Below, piece by piece: positions 19,851-31,330 of a stretch of 64,000 nucleotides of DNA (its first letter is position 1; each line of letters opens with the position of its first letter). The notes below the pieces were generated by a model, which was given only the letters and a program-made list of their open reading frames with translations, did not search any database and was not told the DNA's origin. Source of the DNA: Malurus cyaneus samueli. Lineage: Eukaryota > Chordata > Aves > Passeriformes > Maluridae. The position numbers and the translations under genes were made by a program. The stretch covers positions 30,267,218-30,331,217 of the forward strand of contig CM019219.1 in the NCBI GenBank assembly GCA_009741485.1, in the 5' to 3' direction.

Positions 19851-21115
19851 ACTGGGCCAGTTCCCCCTTCCAAGTTTCGCAACCCAGCACACAAATCCCA
19901 GTGTCCAACCCCTCCTCAGAGCCCCTGACCCGCTGTCAAGGGCCCCGTGTCAGAGCAGGAAGGTCATACCGGTCTGAGCACAAACCCTGCACGAGGCAGC
20001 AGGAAGGCAGCGCATTCCAGACCCCGGGAACACTGCAACTCACAAACCCCATCCAAGCCACCCTGCTCCTTCCACGCGCACAAAAATCCCTTTATTCTTG
20101 CTTTGCCCTCCTTTCTGGTTTTGCTCCACAGGCAGGGCTATCAGCAAAGCAGAGTTGTGGTCCTGTGCCCCGCTGCTCGCCCCGCTCTGCCCCTTTCCCA
20201 CCCGGCCCGCACTCCGCTAACTCACTCCCCGCATCTTCTTCCCTGTTTTCACCCGGTCCCGGAGCGAACACATCGCAAGGACACGGCCGCCCTCTGCCCG
20301 CTGGAGCATGCAGCCTCGCCCGACACTTGGGCAAGCGGCACCACCAGCAAAAACCGACAAAACAGTCAAACCGAACACCCCAAAACGATCAAAAGGCGAA
20401 AAATATAAGAAAACAGTCACTGCATTAAAAAAAATCACATACTAGCTCAAGCTCAGCTTAATATAAGATTATTCTGCCGCAAGGGGCGACCCACAACTTC
20501 ACCCAGTTCCAATACCCAACAACCCACAAAAAAGTGAACACGGCATCTGCAGGGCTTATTTATACAAAAATGGAACATTTCTAAAACCCACAGCGCCTGC
20601 CTGCCGTCCCTCACAGCATCCAACTCTTCTCCTTAATACTCAAGCTTGCCCAAACCCAAATTATTTCAGAATCACAACAACTTCACCTGCAGACACCCCT
20701 TTGGGGGGGTTTCCCACCATCGGCTGTGTTCCACCTTAAACAGTTGCAGAAGATTGACTCTTGCAAGCTGGAATCAATCGTTTGATGGCAGTCATGGGCA
20801 TTTAAAGCATCGATTTGCACCAGCTCCTGGCTCAACTCCCAACCACTCTGAGTGTGCACAGAAATTTCAGGACACACAGACACAAACGTCTCTATTTTAG
20901 GATTAATGACCAATCTGAAAACTGAAGGGGTTTTATTTCCTCTACACACACCACATTTCATCTCATTTCTTAGATTTTAAGTTATTCCATTTTCTGGACT
21001 CCGGCTCTTTTACTCTCCATTTATATTCCCTCATAACTCCCAGAAAAGTCAATTAAATTTAAACAGCTCACACCAATACACAAATATATCATACAATGCG
21101 CAACAACACCTCCAA
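19760..21115 (+). repeat. Block R, copy 2 (plus, error-rich)
   Basis: A deletion-rich version of 21.88-23.33 kb, from 'tgtgccaggaccaggtgatt' through 'caacagtcaaaccgaacacc' (approximate) to 'ctcacaccaatac'. It lies directly upstream of block S and in tandem with R copy 3. It has no gene. Confidence 0.85.
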
Positions 21116-21795
21116 AAAAAAAAAAAAAAAAAAAAAAAAACAAAAAACAAACCCTGACCTTCCAAAGCACCAGATCTACAGATAAAGCCAAGCTTTGCAA
21201 AGATCTCTGATTTCAAAAAGCAGGATGCAGAATTCCAGGCAGAAGTGGTATTGATTGTCACAAAGCAGAAAATCGTGCATGGAGCAAATAAGGAAAAGAA
21301 TCGATCCAGGAGGCCACCAGATGGGAATTAAGTAAATGGGATTTTTTTTTTACCTCTCAAGTTTGTATTGTAGAAGCTCAGGACAGGGGTAAATAAAGTT
21401 TTAAAACAAATCACACTCAAGCAGATTAAGTGACACAATAAATAAATCCTCAGAGTGTCAACCCCATACCCAATACTAGTGGTACAAACCCACCAGGAGG
21501 TAAAATGGAGGTGGGAACCCCAAATCCAAAATCAGCCAAGAATGAGACAATTGTCTGTCTCTACCCAAAGTGGGGAAACCCACGGTTAGCCCCATGCAAC
21601 TCTCCTATTAAAGGCTCACGCAAAGCCCTCCCAGCTGAAAGGAAATTTGAAGATTCCAAAGGGAATTTCACCTCACCTGGAATTCCTGGTGAGAGAGGAA
21701 ACCTCAAATCATCCACACCAATCTTGGGGAAAATCAGCATTCCTTAAATTTCCCTTCATAACACGTCCCAGTCCCACATGGTCCCACGCAGCTTG
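21116..21795 (+). repeat. Block S, copy 1
   Basis: Starts with an A run (about 21114-21140), then 'agatctacagataaagcca', and continues to 'gatcaacacc'. It matches 34810-35550 in the same orientation, each copy carrying its own small deletions. It is otherwise unique-looking AT-rich DNA without a gene. Confidence 0.85.
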
Positions 21796-23335
21796 TGATC
21801 AACACCATCTCCCAGCCTTCCCTCCCAGCAGAGCTGCTCCATCCCTCTGACCATCCTGGAGCCTCCTCTGGGCTCTCTCCAGCAGCTCCAGGTCCCTCCT
21901 GTGCCAGGACCAGGTGATTCCTCTCCAGCTGTTCATGTTGCAGCTTTATCTCCTCTGCCTTCCTCGGGCAGCCAGGCCCGGGCGACTGGGCCAGTTCCCC
22001 CTTCCCAAGTTTCTGCAACCCCAGCACACAAATCCCAGTGTCCAAACCCCTCCTCAGAGCCCCTGACCCGCTGTGCAAGGGCCCCGTGTCAGAGCAGGAA
22101 GGATCATACCGGTCTGAGGCACAAACCCTGCACGGAGGCAGCAGGAAGGCAGCGCATTCCAGACCCCGGGAACAGGGCTGCAAACTCACAAACCCCATCC
22201 AAGCCACCCCTGCTCCTTTCCACGCGCACAAAAATCCCTTTATTCTTGCTTTGCCCTCCTTTCTGGTTTTGCTCCACAGGCAGGGCTATCAGCAAAGCAG
22301 AGTTGTGGTCCTGTGCCCCGCTGCTCGCCCCGCTCTGCCCCTTCACCCGGCCCGCAGCTCCGCTACGCTCAGCATTCCCCGCATTCTTTCCTTTTCCCTG
22401 TTTTTCATCCCGGTTTCTCTCGGAAGGAGCGAACACCATCGCAAGGAGCACGGCCGCCCTCTGCTGCCCTGCTGGAGCTGCAGCCTCGCCCCGACACTTG
22501 GGCAAGCGGCACCACCAGCAAAAACCGACAAAACAGTCAAACCGAACACCCCAAAACGATCAAAAGGCGATATAAAATGAAAAACAGTCACTGCATTTAA
22601 AAAAAATCAACAATACTATTGCTCAAGCTCAGCTTTAATATATGAGTTTATTCTGTTTCGCTGCAAGGGGCGACCACAACTTTTTCATCCCAGGTTTTTC
22701 TCCAATTACCCACAACTCCCAAAAAAGTGAACACTGGCATCTGCAGGGGCTTATTTATACAAAAATGGACATTTCTAAACCCACAGCGCTGCCTGCCTGT
22801 CCCTCACAGCAATCCAACTCTTCTCCTTAATACTCAACTTGCCCAGAACCCAAATTATTTCAGAATCACAACAACTTCACCTGCAGACACCCCGTTTTGG
22901 GTGGGTTTTCCTCACCATTCCTGGGTGTGTTCCCCCTTAAACAGTTGCAGAAGATTGATCTCTTGCAAGCTGGAATCAATCGTTTGATGCAGTCATGGGC
23001 ATTAAAGCATCGATTTGCACCAGCTCCTGGCTCAACTCCCAACCACTCTGAGTGTGCACAGAAATTTCAGGACACACAGACACAAACGTCTCTATTTTTA
23101 GGATTAATGACCAATCTGAAAACTGAAGGGGTTTTATTTCCTCTACACACACCACATTTCATCTCATTTCTTAGATTTTAAGTTATTCCATTTTCTGGAC
23201 TCCGGCTCTTTTCACTCTCCATTTATATTCCCTCATAAACTCCCAGAAAAGTCAATTAAATTTAAACAGCTCACACCAATACCACAAATATATCATAGCA
23301 ATTGCAGTCAATCCATCACCTCTCAAAAAAAATAA
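21796..23335 (+). repeat. Block R, copy 3 (plus, cleanest copy)
   Basis: The most complete R copy. It starts in a CR1 5'-like segment (minus, about 21796-21930), has a GC-rich middle with the CTCF-like word CGCCCTCTGCTGCC near 22450-22470, and ends in an AT-rich half with an A-rich terminus at 23330-23370. Frames such as 21901-22575 are open in several frames and match no family I know. It leads directly into the tandem-array region, so it may be the true locus. Confidence 0.8.
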
Positions 23336-23744
23336 AAAAGAGAGGAAGGAAAAAAAAAAAAAAAAAAATTAAAGCTTAAAAAATTGTACCTGTGTTCCCC
23401 CTGAGGGAAAGAAAAGCTGGAGGAGCATAAATCCACCTGAATTAGAGCACAGCTCGTCTGCTGATCATCCAAACCACCTGGTTTAACCCAGCTTTTTTTA
23501 ACTGCAGCTTCAGTTTGTTTCATTTTATCTCACTTCTGTTCCTAAAAAACCGCAGCAGCCCGAAGGATGACCTCAACCGCACCTCCAGCGAGCTGTACGG
23601 GTTAATTAACGTAATTACTCATTGCTGTGCTGGTCAGGGGGCTGCTTCATCTCTGAATAATTCAGCAGCAGTTAATTATTTACGGACTGCAGCTCCTTCC
23701 GAGGCGGTGCCAGGGTGGTACCCGGCAGGCACAGCCCCGCCCGG

Positions 23745-24097
23745 AGCGGCTCCGCTTTATCCCGGGAGAACAGAGCCGGGAAAACGGCCATGGCTGCATC
23801 CAGCCACCAAAAACATCGCGGCTCCGCTTTATCCCGGGAGAAACAGAGCCGGGAAAACGGCCATGGCTGCATCCAGCCACCAAAAACATCGCGGCTCTTC
23901 TTTACCCGGGAGACAGAGCCGGGAAAACGGCATGGCATCCAGCACCAAAAACATCGCGGCTCTGCTTTATCCCGGGAGAACAGAGCGGAAAACCATGGCT
24001 GCATCCAGCCACCAAAAACATCGCGGCTCTGCTTTATCCGGAGACAGAGCCGAAAACGGCCATGGCTGCATCCAGCCACCAAAAACATCGCGGCTCT
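23745..24097 (+). repeat. Minisatellite A, about 72-bp unit, 5 copies
   Basis: Five head-to-tail units of 65-73 bases, each starting near 'gcggctc(c/t)gctttatccc' and ending 'ccaccaaaaacatc'. The first two are almost identical; the next three carry different short deletions. A short frame crosses the units but the indels break it, so coding is unlikely. Confidence 0.95.
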
Positions 24098-24117
24098 AAA
24101 GCTCCCCACATCCAGCG

Positions 24118-25012
24118 CTTGATTTGTAGGGGGTGCCAGTGACACCAAAGGAATCCAGGGGGAAAAGCCCCTTTTTCTTTTGGCTCCTCAATGGGATTTG
24201 TTGGGATTTATAGGGGATAACAAAGGAATCCAAGGGGGAAAAACCCCTTTTCCTCTTGGCTCCTCAATGGCATGTGTTAGGATTTGTAGGGAATACCAAA
24301 GAAACCCAGGGGGAAAAGCCCCTTTTCCTCTTGGCTCCTCGATGGAATGCATTGGGATTTGTAGGGCATACCAGTGACATCAGAGGAATCCGGGAAGGAA
24401 AAATCCCTTTTCCTTTTGGCTCCTTGATGGAATGTATTGGGATTTGTAGGGGGTGCCAGTGGCATCAGAGAAATCTGGAGGGGTAAAAAGCCCCTTTTCC
24501 TTTTGGCTCCTCAATGGGATGTGTTGGGATTTGTAGGGTATGCCAGTGATATCAAAGGAGTCTGGGGCAAAAAAGCCCCTTTTCCCTTCGGCTCCTTGAT
24601 GGAATGTGTTGGGATTTGTAGGGGATACCAAAGGAATCCAGGGAGGAAAAAGCCCCTTTTCCTTTTGGCTCCTCACTGGGATTTGTTGGGATTTGTAAGG
24701 GGTACCAAAGGAATCCAGGGGAAAAAGCCCCTTTTCCTTTCAGCTCCTTAATGGGATGTGTTGGGATTTTAGGATATGCCAGTGATATCAAAGGAGTCTG
24801 GGGCAAAAAATCCCCTTTTCCTTTTGGCTCCTTGATGAATGTCATTGGGATTTGTAGGGGGTGCCAGTGACATCAGAGGAATCTGGGGGGGAAAAATCCC
24901 CTTCTCCTCTTGGCTTCTCAATGGGATGAGTTGGGATTTATAGGGAATACCAAAGGAATCCAGGGGGGAAAAGCCCCTTTTCCTTTTGGCTCTTTCATGG
25001 GATGTGTTGGGA
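24118..25012 (+). repeat. Minisatellite B, about 82-bp unit, about 11 copies
   Basis: About eleven imperfect units containing 'gggatttgtaggg', 'ccaaaggaatccaggggg', 'aaagccccttttccttttgg' and 'ctcctcaatgggatg'. Unit length varies between about 74 and 90. Both strands are open over long stretches because the unit lacks stops, but indels change frame from unit to unit, so this is non-coding. Confidence 0.95.
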
Positions 25013-25759
25013 AGCACAACAGTGCAACACAGGCATTCCTCCCCCAGAATCGCTGCCATGATTTGTTCCTCTGGCAATCAGAGTGCTGGGTTTAGGTAGG
25101 GAAAGACCCTACAGCTGTAAAATGGGCATCAGGACCTCCAGAAAGCAGGGGTGTAACCTGTGCCCCGCATCTGCAGGCTGCCCGAGAAGCCAGGCTGGGC
25201 TCTCCTCCTGCTGGGAAGAGCCTCTCCACCTCCACCCCTGGCTTTGGTGCGGTGCTCAGTGGAGAAATGGCCTCACACAGAGCCAGAGGGTGAGCTTTGA
25301 GCAGGGTGGGAGTAGGACACCATCAACTAAAAGGACAAGAGACAGCCAGAGGCCAAGAAGGAGCTGTGGCTGAGGCTGAGCTGCTTTTTTCAGAGTGCTA
25401 AAATCCCCACTGTGACAAAGCTGGAGATGCTGTTGAAGAAGGTAAAATATACTTGGGATATGGTTAGAAATATCTTCATCAAGGACAGAAAAGGTTTATG
25501 GAAAAAATAAAATAAAAGTCTCTTTTTACATAGTATCCACACCCTGATGCAGATGAAGTGCTCAGCACTGACTGCCAGCTCTGGGGGAGAGGGAAAGGCT
25601 TTACAGGAGCTGGAGGATGGGAAAAACCATACGGAAAATGAGGCACTGATTTGAATAAGGAAAAATATCCAGGTGCAGGAACTCCCTGGGAATAGCTCCT
25701 CCACCTCTCCACCTGCACCTCCAAGTCAGCAGGGCCATCTCCAGTGCCCCAAATAACCC
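25013..25759. other. Spacer between minisatellites B and C
   Basis: Single-copy-looking DNA of about 750 bases. I see no gene, RNA or recognisable repeat in it. Confidence 0.6.
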
Positions 25760-26221
25760 CAGCTGAGCAGATTGGTGTGTTAAAAGCCCCAAAGCACCTC
25801 AGCTGAGCAGATCCATGCCCTAAAACCCCAAATCACACCAGCTGAGCAGATCCATGCCCTAAAACCCCAAACCATCCCAGCTGAGCAGATCCATGCCCTA
25901 CAACACACCAACCACACAAACCTGAGCAGATCCATGCCCTAAAACCCCAAACCACCCCAGCTGAGCAGATCCATGCTCTAAAAACCCCAAACCACCACAG
26001 CTGAGCAGATCCATGCCCTAAAAACCCCAAACCACCCCAGCTGAGCAGATCCATGCTCTAAAACAACCACCACAGCTGCGCAATCATCCTAAAAACCCCC
26101 AAACCAGCTGAGCAGATCCACGCTATAAAAACCCCAAACCACCCCAGCTGAGCAGATCCACACTGTAAAAACCTCAAATCACGCCAGCTGAGCAGATCCA
26201 TGCTCCAAAACCCCAAACCAG
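25760..26221 (+). repeat. Minisatellite C, about 39-bp unit, about 12 copies
   Basis: Units of 'cagctgagcagatccatgcc' plus 'ctaaaaccccaaaccaccc', 34-41 bases each. Every unit carries an E-box-like CAGCTG. The array ends near 'aaccaggcagcc'. Confidence 0.95.
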
Positions 26222-26314
26222 GCAGCCTTTTTCTGCCCAATGTGTTTATCCCCAAACCTTCCCCCTTTGGGGTCTCAGCTCCCGGCACCACCACCCCGTG
26301 TCCCCTCCAGCCCC

Positions 26315-27443
26315 CAGTTTTTTGAGAGGTATGGATTACGCAATTCTATGATTATTTTGGTATTGGTGTGAGGTTTAAATTTATTGACTTTTCGGGAGTT
26401 TATGAGGAATATAAATGGAGAGTGAAAAGAGCCGGAGTCCAGAAAATGGAATAACTTAAAATCTAAGAAATGAGATGAAATGTGGTGTGTGTAGAGGAAA
26501 TAAAACCCCTTCAGTTTTCAGATTGGTCATTAATCCTAAAAATAGAGACGTTTGTGTCTGTGTGTCCTGAAATTTCTGTGCACACTCAGAGTGGTTGGGA
26601 GTTGAGCCAGGAGCTGGTGCAAATCGATGCTTTAATGCCCATGACTGCATCAAACGATTGATTCCAGCTTGCAACGCAGGTATCAATCTCTTGCAACTTT
26701 GTTAAGGGGGAACCACCATCAGGAAATGTGCAATGATAGAAAAACACCAGCACTTCAAAAAACGGATGGTTCTGCAGTGAAGTTGTTATCTGGAAATAAT
26801 GTTCTGCGAAAGTTGAGTGGGAATTAAGGGAAGAGTGGATTGCTGTGAGCGGACAGAGCAGGCACATCAGCTGTGGGTTTAGTAAATTCCATTATTGTAT
26901 AAACTAAGCAAACCCTGCAGATGCACGTAGTCTGCACTTTTTGGGAGACTGTGGGAAATTGCAGAAAACCTGGGATGAAAAATTGTCGCTCCTTAGACCA
27001 TCGAAACAGCAGATAACACTCATGCATATTAAAGATAGAGCTTGAGCAATAGTATGTTGATTTTTAAATCAAACTTGACGTTGTCATATTTATATAAACT
27101 CCCGACTTTGAAAGTCGTTTTGAGGGTGTCTGCGGTGTCGCAGGACTTTTGACATGTATTGGGGGGTCGGTGTTTTGCGGCCAGGTAGGTGCCCATGATC
27201 CCGCTTGCCCAAGTGTCGGGGCGAGGCTGCAGCTCCAGCAGGGCAGCAGAGGGCGGCCGTGCTCCTTGCGATGGTGTTCGCTCCTTCCGAGAGAAACCGG
27301 GATTGGCAAAAAAAAAAATACAAGGGAAAGCAGAAAGAATTTCGCGGGGAACTGAGCGTAGGCGAGCCTGCGGGCCGGTGAAGGGCAGAGCGGGGCGAGC
27401 TGAGGAGCGGGCACAAGGAACCACGAACTCTGGCTTTGCTGAA
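26315..27443 (-). repeat. Block R, copy 4 (minus)
   Basis: Reverse complement of about 22.4-23.33 kb. The outer part (26320-26690) is almost perfect. From 26690 to the gap it degenerates into many substitutions and indels, with recognisable 'ggcgaggctgcagctccag' and 'cggccgtgctccttgcgatg' words. Quality worsens towards the N gap, as at the edge of an unpolished contig. Confidence 0.85.
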
Positions 27444-27468
27444 NNNNNNNNNNNNNNNNNNNNNNNNN
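27444..27468. other. Assembly gap (25 N)
   Basis: A second fixed 25-N join, between degraded R copy 4 and the left arm of inverted duplication 2. Confidence 0.99.
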
Positions 27469-27594
27469 AGGCTGGAGGAGCTGGGATTGTGTTGTTTTAT
27501 TGCAGCAGCCTGTGGATGTCACCTGGGTTTGGAGGAGAAAAAGGTCCTCATGTCCTCTTGCTGCCTGCACTTTTTTAAAAGTGGCATATGGAGT

Positions 27595-28510
27595 AGTGGT
27601 GCAAAACTGTTTGGCCTTGCTCACTCTGGATTTGTGCCTCTTTTATCCTTTTTTTGAATTTTGTCATGCATTTATTTGTAGAATTTTGTGTAATTTTTAT
27701 CAGAATTTTTGTCTCCTTTTTGTGAGAATTTTTGGTGTCATTTTTCGTTAGAATTGTCCCATAGTAAAGGTAATTCTGTGAAAATCCCGCTCCTCCCAGG
27801 ATGGTGAAGTCTTTCAGCGTCAAATGGGAAGAAAGGACTAAAATGAAAATTCTGAGTTGCTCTTTCCAAATGAGAAACTTCAGGAAAAAGCCTTCCCAAC
27901 ATATCCCTTGGTTGTGGAGCTGCTGCAGATCCTGGAAATCTCTAATAGAAGTTGGCAAGGGGTTCCTAAAGAGCTTTCCCCTCTGCCCTGACCTCCCGAG
28001 TGGAAAAGATGAGGACTGGGTTGTTTTTTTTCAATTAATTTTTTTCCCTGTTTTGCTCATGAGTGTTCTTGGAGCATTTTTGTTCCATTAGTAACAAAAC
28101 CCTGCAGCCACCAACAAGGAAGATGCTAAAAAGGAGGGAGAGAGGCTGAGCTTAGGTCCATGGGGGTGGCAGGAGCTGGGATGATCCTGGGGATCCACGA
28201 GAACCAAGGATTAGGATAATTTTAAATTAAAAATCTTAAGTTTTGGATTAAATTCTGTCAGGGCTGAGCCTTCCTTTGTGCCACAAGAGAGGGGTACAGC
28301 TCTCCAATAAAGGGATCGATCTCTTACTGTTTGACTCCAAGGAGTGCAAATTAATTTGGCAGTGCTTTTCTTGGTGTGAAAACTGTTTGGCCTCACTCAC
28401 TCTGGATTTGGCCTCTTTTATTCTTTTGTTCAGAATTTTTGTATAATTTTTATCACAATTTTCATATCCTTTTTGTCAGAATTTTTGTGTCCTCTATGTC
28501 AGAATGCCCG
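27595..28510. repeat. Pair of about 150-bp direct repeats (27595-27745 and 28372-28510)
   Basis: Both copies run 'aaaactgtttggcct', 'ctcactctggattt', 'cctcttttat', then T-rich 'cagaatttttgt' multiples. They are about 780 bases apart in the same orientation, and mirrored at 41850-41960 and 42600-42780. The T-rich part is itself a short minisatellite of 'cagaatttttgt' units, more expanded in the right arm. The intervening DNA has no coding content, so I do not call it a retroelement. Confidence 0.7.
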
Positions 28511-28764
28511 GTGCTTTTCTTGGTGCTTTCCTGGTTTTTGGAGACATTTTAATGTTTAAAATGGAGTGAAAGCATCTACCTCATGGCAGTAAATTCATGA
28601 CAGGCTGGGGGTGATGGAAAACTCAAACAGCAGCCACAGGGGGGAAAACCAAGAATTATTTAATATAAAACACCCAGGAGGAAACTGTGCAGGTGGGAAA
28701 CAGGTTCAGGAGAAATATCTTAATATTTGGGTTTCAGGTACAAAGTCTCTCTAAAGGAGGTTGT

Positions 28765-28803
28765 GATTGATTGATTTGATTGATTGATTGATTGATTGAT
28801 TGC
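28765..28803 (+). repeat. (TTGA)n microsatellite
   Basis: About eight tetranucleotide units. The mirrored copy is (TCAA)n at about 41588-41622. Confidence 0.95.
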
Positions 28804-29949
28804 CAGCAGCACTGCAGGATGGAAGTTTTGAGTTGTTTCATTACATTTTACTTGGAAAGTTTCCATAAATCCTCCTAGTAAAAACCAGGATTAGAGACAA
28901 ATTAGTAAAAGAATTCTGCTATAAAGAAAATGTATATAAACATCCTATTGAGCTGTTTTGTAGTAAGGGATCAAATCCTGAATCTCAGAATTTCACTTTG
29001 TATATCTGCACCTTATTGCCAATATTTAACTTTTTAAAAAACTCTTTGGTGATTCAGTTTCCATGCTCTGTATTAATTTTGTGTGATGTATAAAAGTGGG
29101 AAGGAATAATTCCTTGAGAAGCTGTGATGCCAAAAATCTACACCCAAGTCCTCTGAGTGGCTCAGTGCAAAATGTTGGTACTTGTAATAATTGAGCCAAA
29201 ATTCAACTTTTAAGAACTGGGATAGTAGGAATAGCAGGAAGCGATCCCTTAAAAATGCATCCCAAAAGTGGCTCTGGCTGTTTTTAAGGAATCTCAAAAA
29301 GTGACTGTGGGGCATGAAGAGAGGCAAGGAGAGACTCTTGGGGAATTGCTACACTTTTAAAAAAAAGAACTTTCAGAAAAACCCCGGAAACTGGAAGAAA
29401 TAAACACATCCAATGCCCCTTCTTACTCCAGCCCATGGTTTCCTTGATGTTCCAAAGGAAATAAATCCATGCCTGTGGAAACAGGGAAAAGTTCTGAGGG
29501 CTTGGAGGAGTTTGGGAAGGGAGAATGGAGAAGGTGGGAAAACCACCAGGAAGTTGCTTTGTTCTGGGAAAACTGGGCAGCACCAGGGCCAGGACTGCAG
29601 GAATCTCCAGGGTGGCTTTTGGTTCCCATCTCGAAGCGCTTCTCACTGGAGGCTGGGAGAGGGAAAAGCTGGGATGAGGAGCATGGGACACCCACACAGC
29701 ATAGACTGGAGGTGTCACAGAGCAGCACAGGGAGAGTTTGGTTATTCCAGGGTATTTCCTGCTCCTGCACAGCCCTAAAGCCCCATGGGTTGGGTGGGGC
29801 TGTGGGGTCTCTGTCCTGTCACCATGGGCTGCAAGGGCTGCAGCACCTCCCTGTGCCTCAGGTTCCCTCTCTGGACACTTCCCTGGCGCTTTCCACAAGG
29901 CAAATGCAGGAGAAGGAGGTGATAAATGTGTGGAATTTGGGTGGAAGGC

Positions 29950-30075
29950 CAAGCAGTGGGGCAGTGGGATGAGACCCTGAGGAGCCTGGGACAGTGGGAG
30001 GTGGTCCTGCCCATGGCAGGGGTGGGCACTGGATGGGCTCTAAGGTCCCTTCCACCCAAACCATCCTGGGATTCT
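29950..30075 (+). mobile_element. CR1 LINE 3' end
   Basis: Plus-strand CR1 tail: 'agcctgggacagtgggagg', 'cctgcccatggcaggggtgg', 'cactggatgggctctaagg' and 'ccatcctgggattctg'. The mirrored copy is at 40318-40440. Confidence 0.9.
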
Positions 30076-31155
30076 GCTTTTCCTGAAGTTTGTGTTTACC
30101 CTTCCCACAAAGCCTTTCTGGCTCCATTTCAGCCTGCATGGAGGGAAAAATCCTCAAATCCGCTTCTTAGAGGGAAATTTTTTCTGCCATGACACTGAGA
30201 ATGTATTCTATCATACACAGCAGCCACTCCTCGGCTGCTTTATTTCTCTCTTCTACAGAGTTCAAAAAAGTTTTAAAAGATAAAATATGAAAATGAAAGC
30301 AGCAGAAAACACGGTCAGGTTTTTTCCCCCATTGATTTTCATTGCTGCTCTATGAAATCTGTGTCAAGCAAAGGGTGAAATCCATATGTTCCCTTTCATC
30401 CCATGATCCAGGGCTGGGGCTCTCTGTGCCCTGAGGATGTTTCTCACTTTGATCTGCAGGTTCATCATTACGTGTCCAATCCAGGAAAAAGGCTGGATTG
30501 CCTTTTGGGACACATGCACCGGAGAAATTGGTCTCCCCTGCAGAAACCCTGACATTTTCAATCTCCTCCCCCACATTTCCCAGCACTGCTGGGGCAGAGA
30601 TGGGTTGAAGCCAAATTGAAATCTGTCCTCCCTCCTGTGGTATTAAAATAATCACTTAGAAAAATAAGGATTTCAAAGTGTTTTATCTTTCGATAGGAGA
30701 TCGCTCGTGGCAACTTCAACCCATTCTTCTTTGGGAAGGTACTGTAAAATATGGGGTTTAGGCTGGCTGTGGGTATTAGGAACATGACATTTCTTACTCC
30801 TCACTATTAATTTCTTACTTCAAACCCATATGTTTGGAGACACAAAAGTATGTGGGAACAAGGAAGAGGAAATTGTGTCATGGGTCAGCTGAAGGCCAGT
30901 TTTTGGGAAATTTTGATGCTGATTAATCTCTGCTGAGTCAGTGCAGTCAAATCCATCCTAACATCTGTTGTAGGGATCATTTGGTTTTGGGGCAGTTGTG
31001 TCTCACCCCGCCCCAGTTCCTCCTGCTGCTGTTCATTGTCTCTTGCACCTTTTGGGCTGGTTGACCCCTAAATTGTACATTCTACTCAGAGATTGAAAAG
31101 CAGGTTCAGATTCCCATCTTTCATGTTGGAGTGGCTGATTTATGTGTGTCAGGAA

Positions 31156-31330
31156 GGTTTTTCCTTCTCCTTCTCCTTTCCTCCTTCTCCCTTCTCCTTC
31201 TCCTTCTCCTTCTCCTTCTCCTTCTCCTTCTCCTTCTCCTTCTTTTCTCCTTCTCCTTCTCCTTCTCCTTCTCCTTCTCCTTCTCCTTCTCCTTTCTCCT
31301 TCTCTTTCCTTCCTCCTCTTCCTCCTCCTC
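31156..31330 (+). repeat. Pyrimidine-only (CTTCTC)n tract
   Basis: About 170 bases of C and T only on the plus strand, with mirror symmetry capable of triplex (H-DNA) formation. The mirrored tract at 39005-39235 is longer (about 230 bases) and purine-only. Long repetitive ORFs over it are artefacts. Confidence 0.95.

Noticed and set aside
21901..22580. 180-224 codon frames in block R
   Set aside because: Open in several frames and both strands and broken in the other R copies. No recognisable domain.
24118..25012. Repetitive protein or CRISPR-like array
   Set aside because: Units follow each other directly with no unique spacers, vary in length and change frame. It is a minisatellite in a vertebrate genome.
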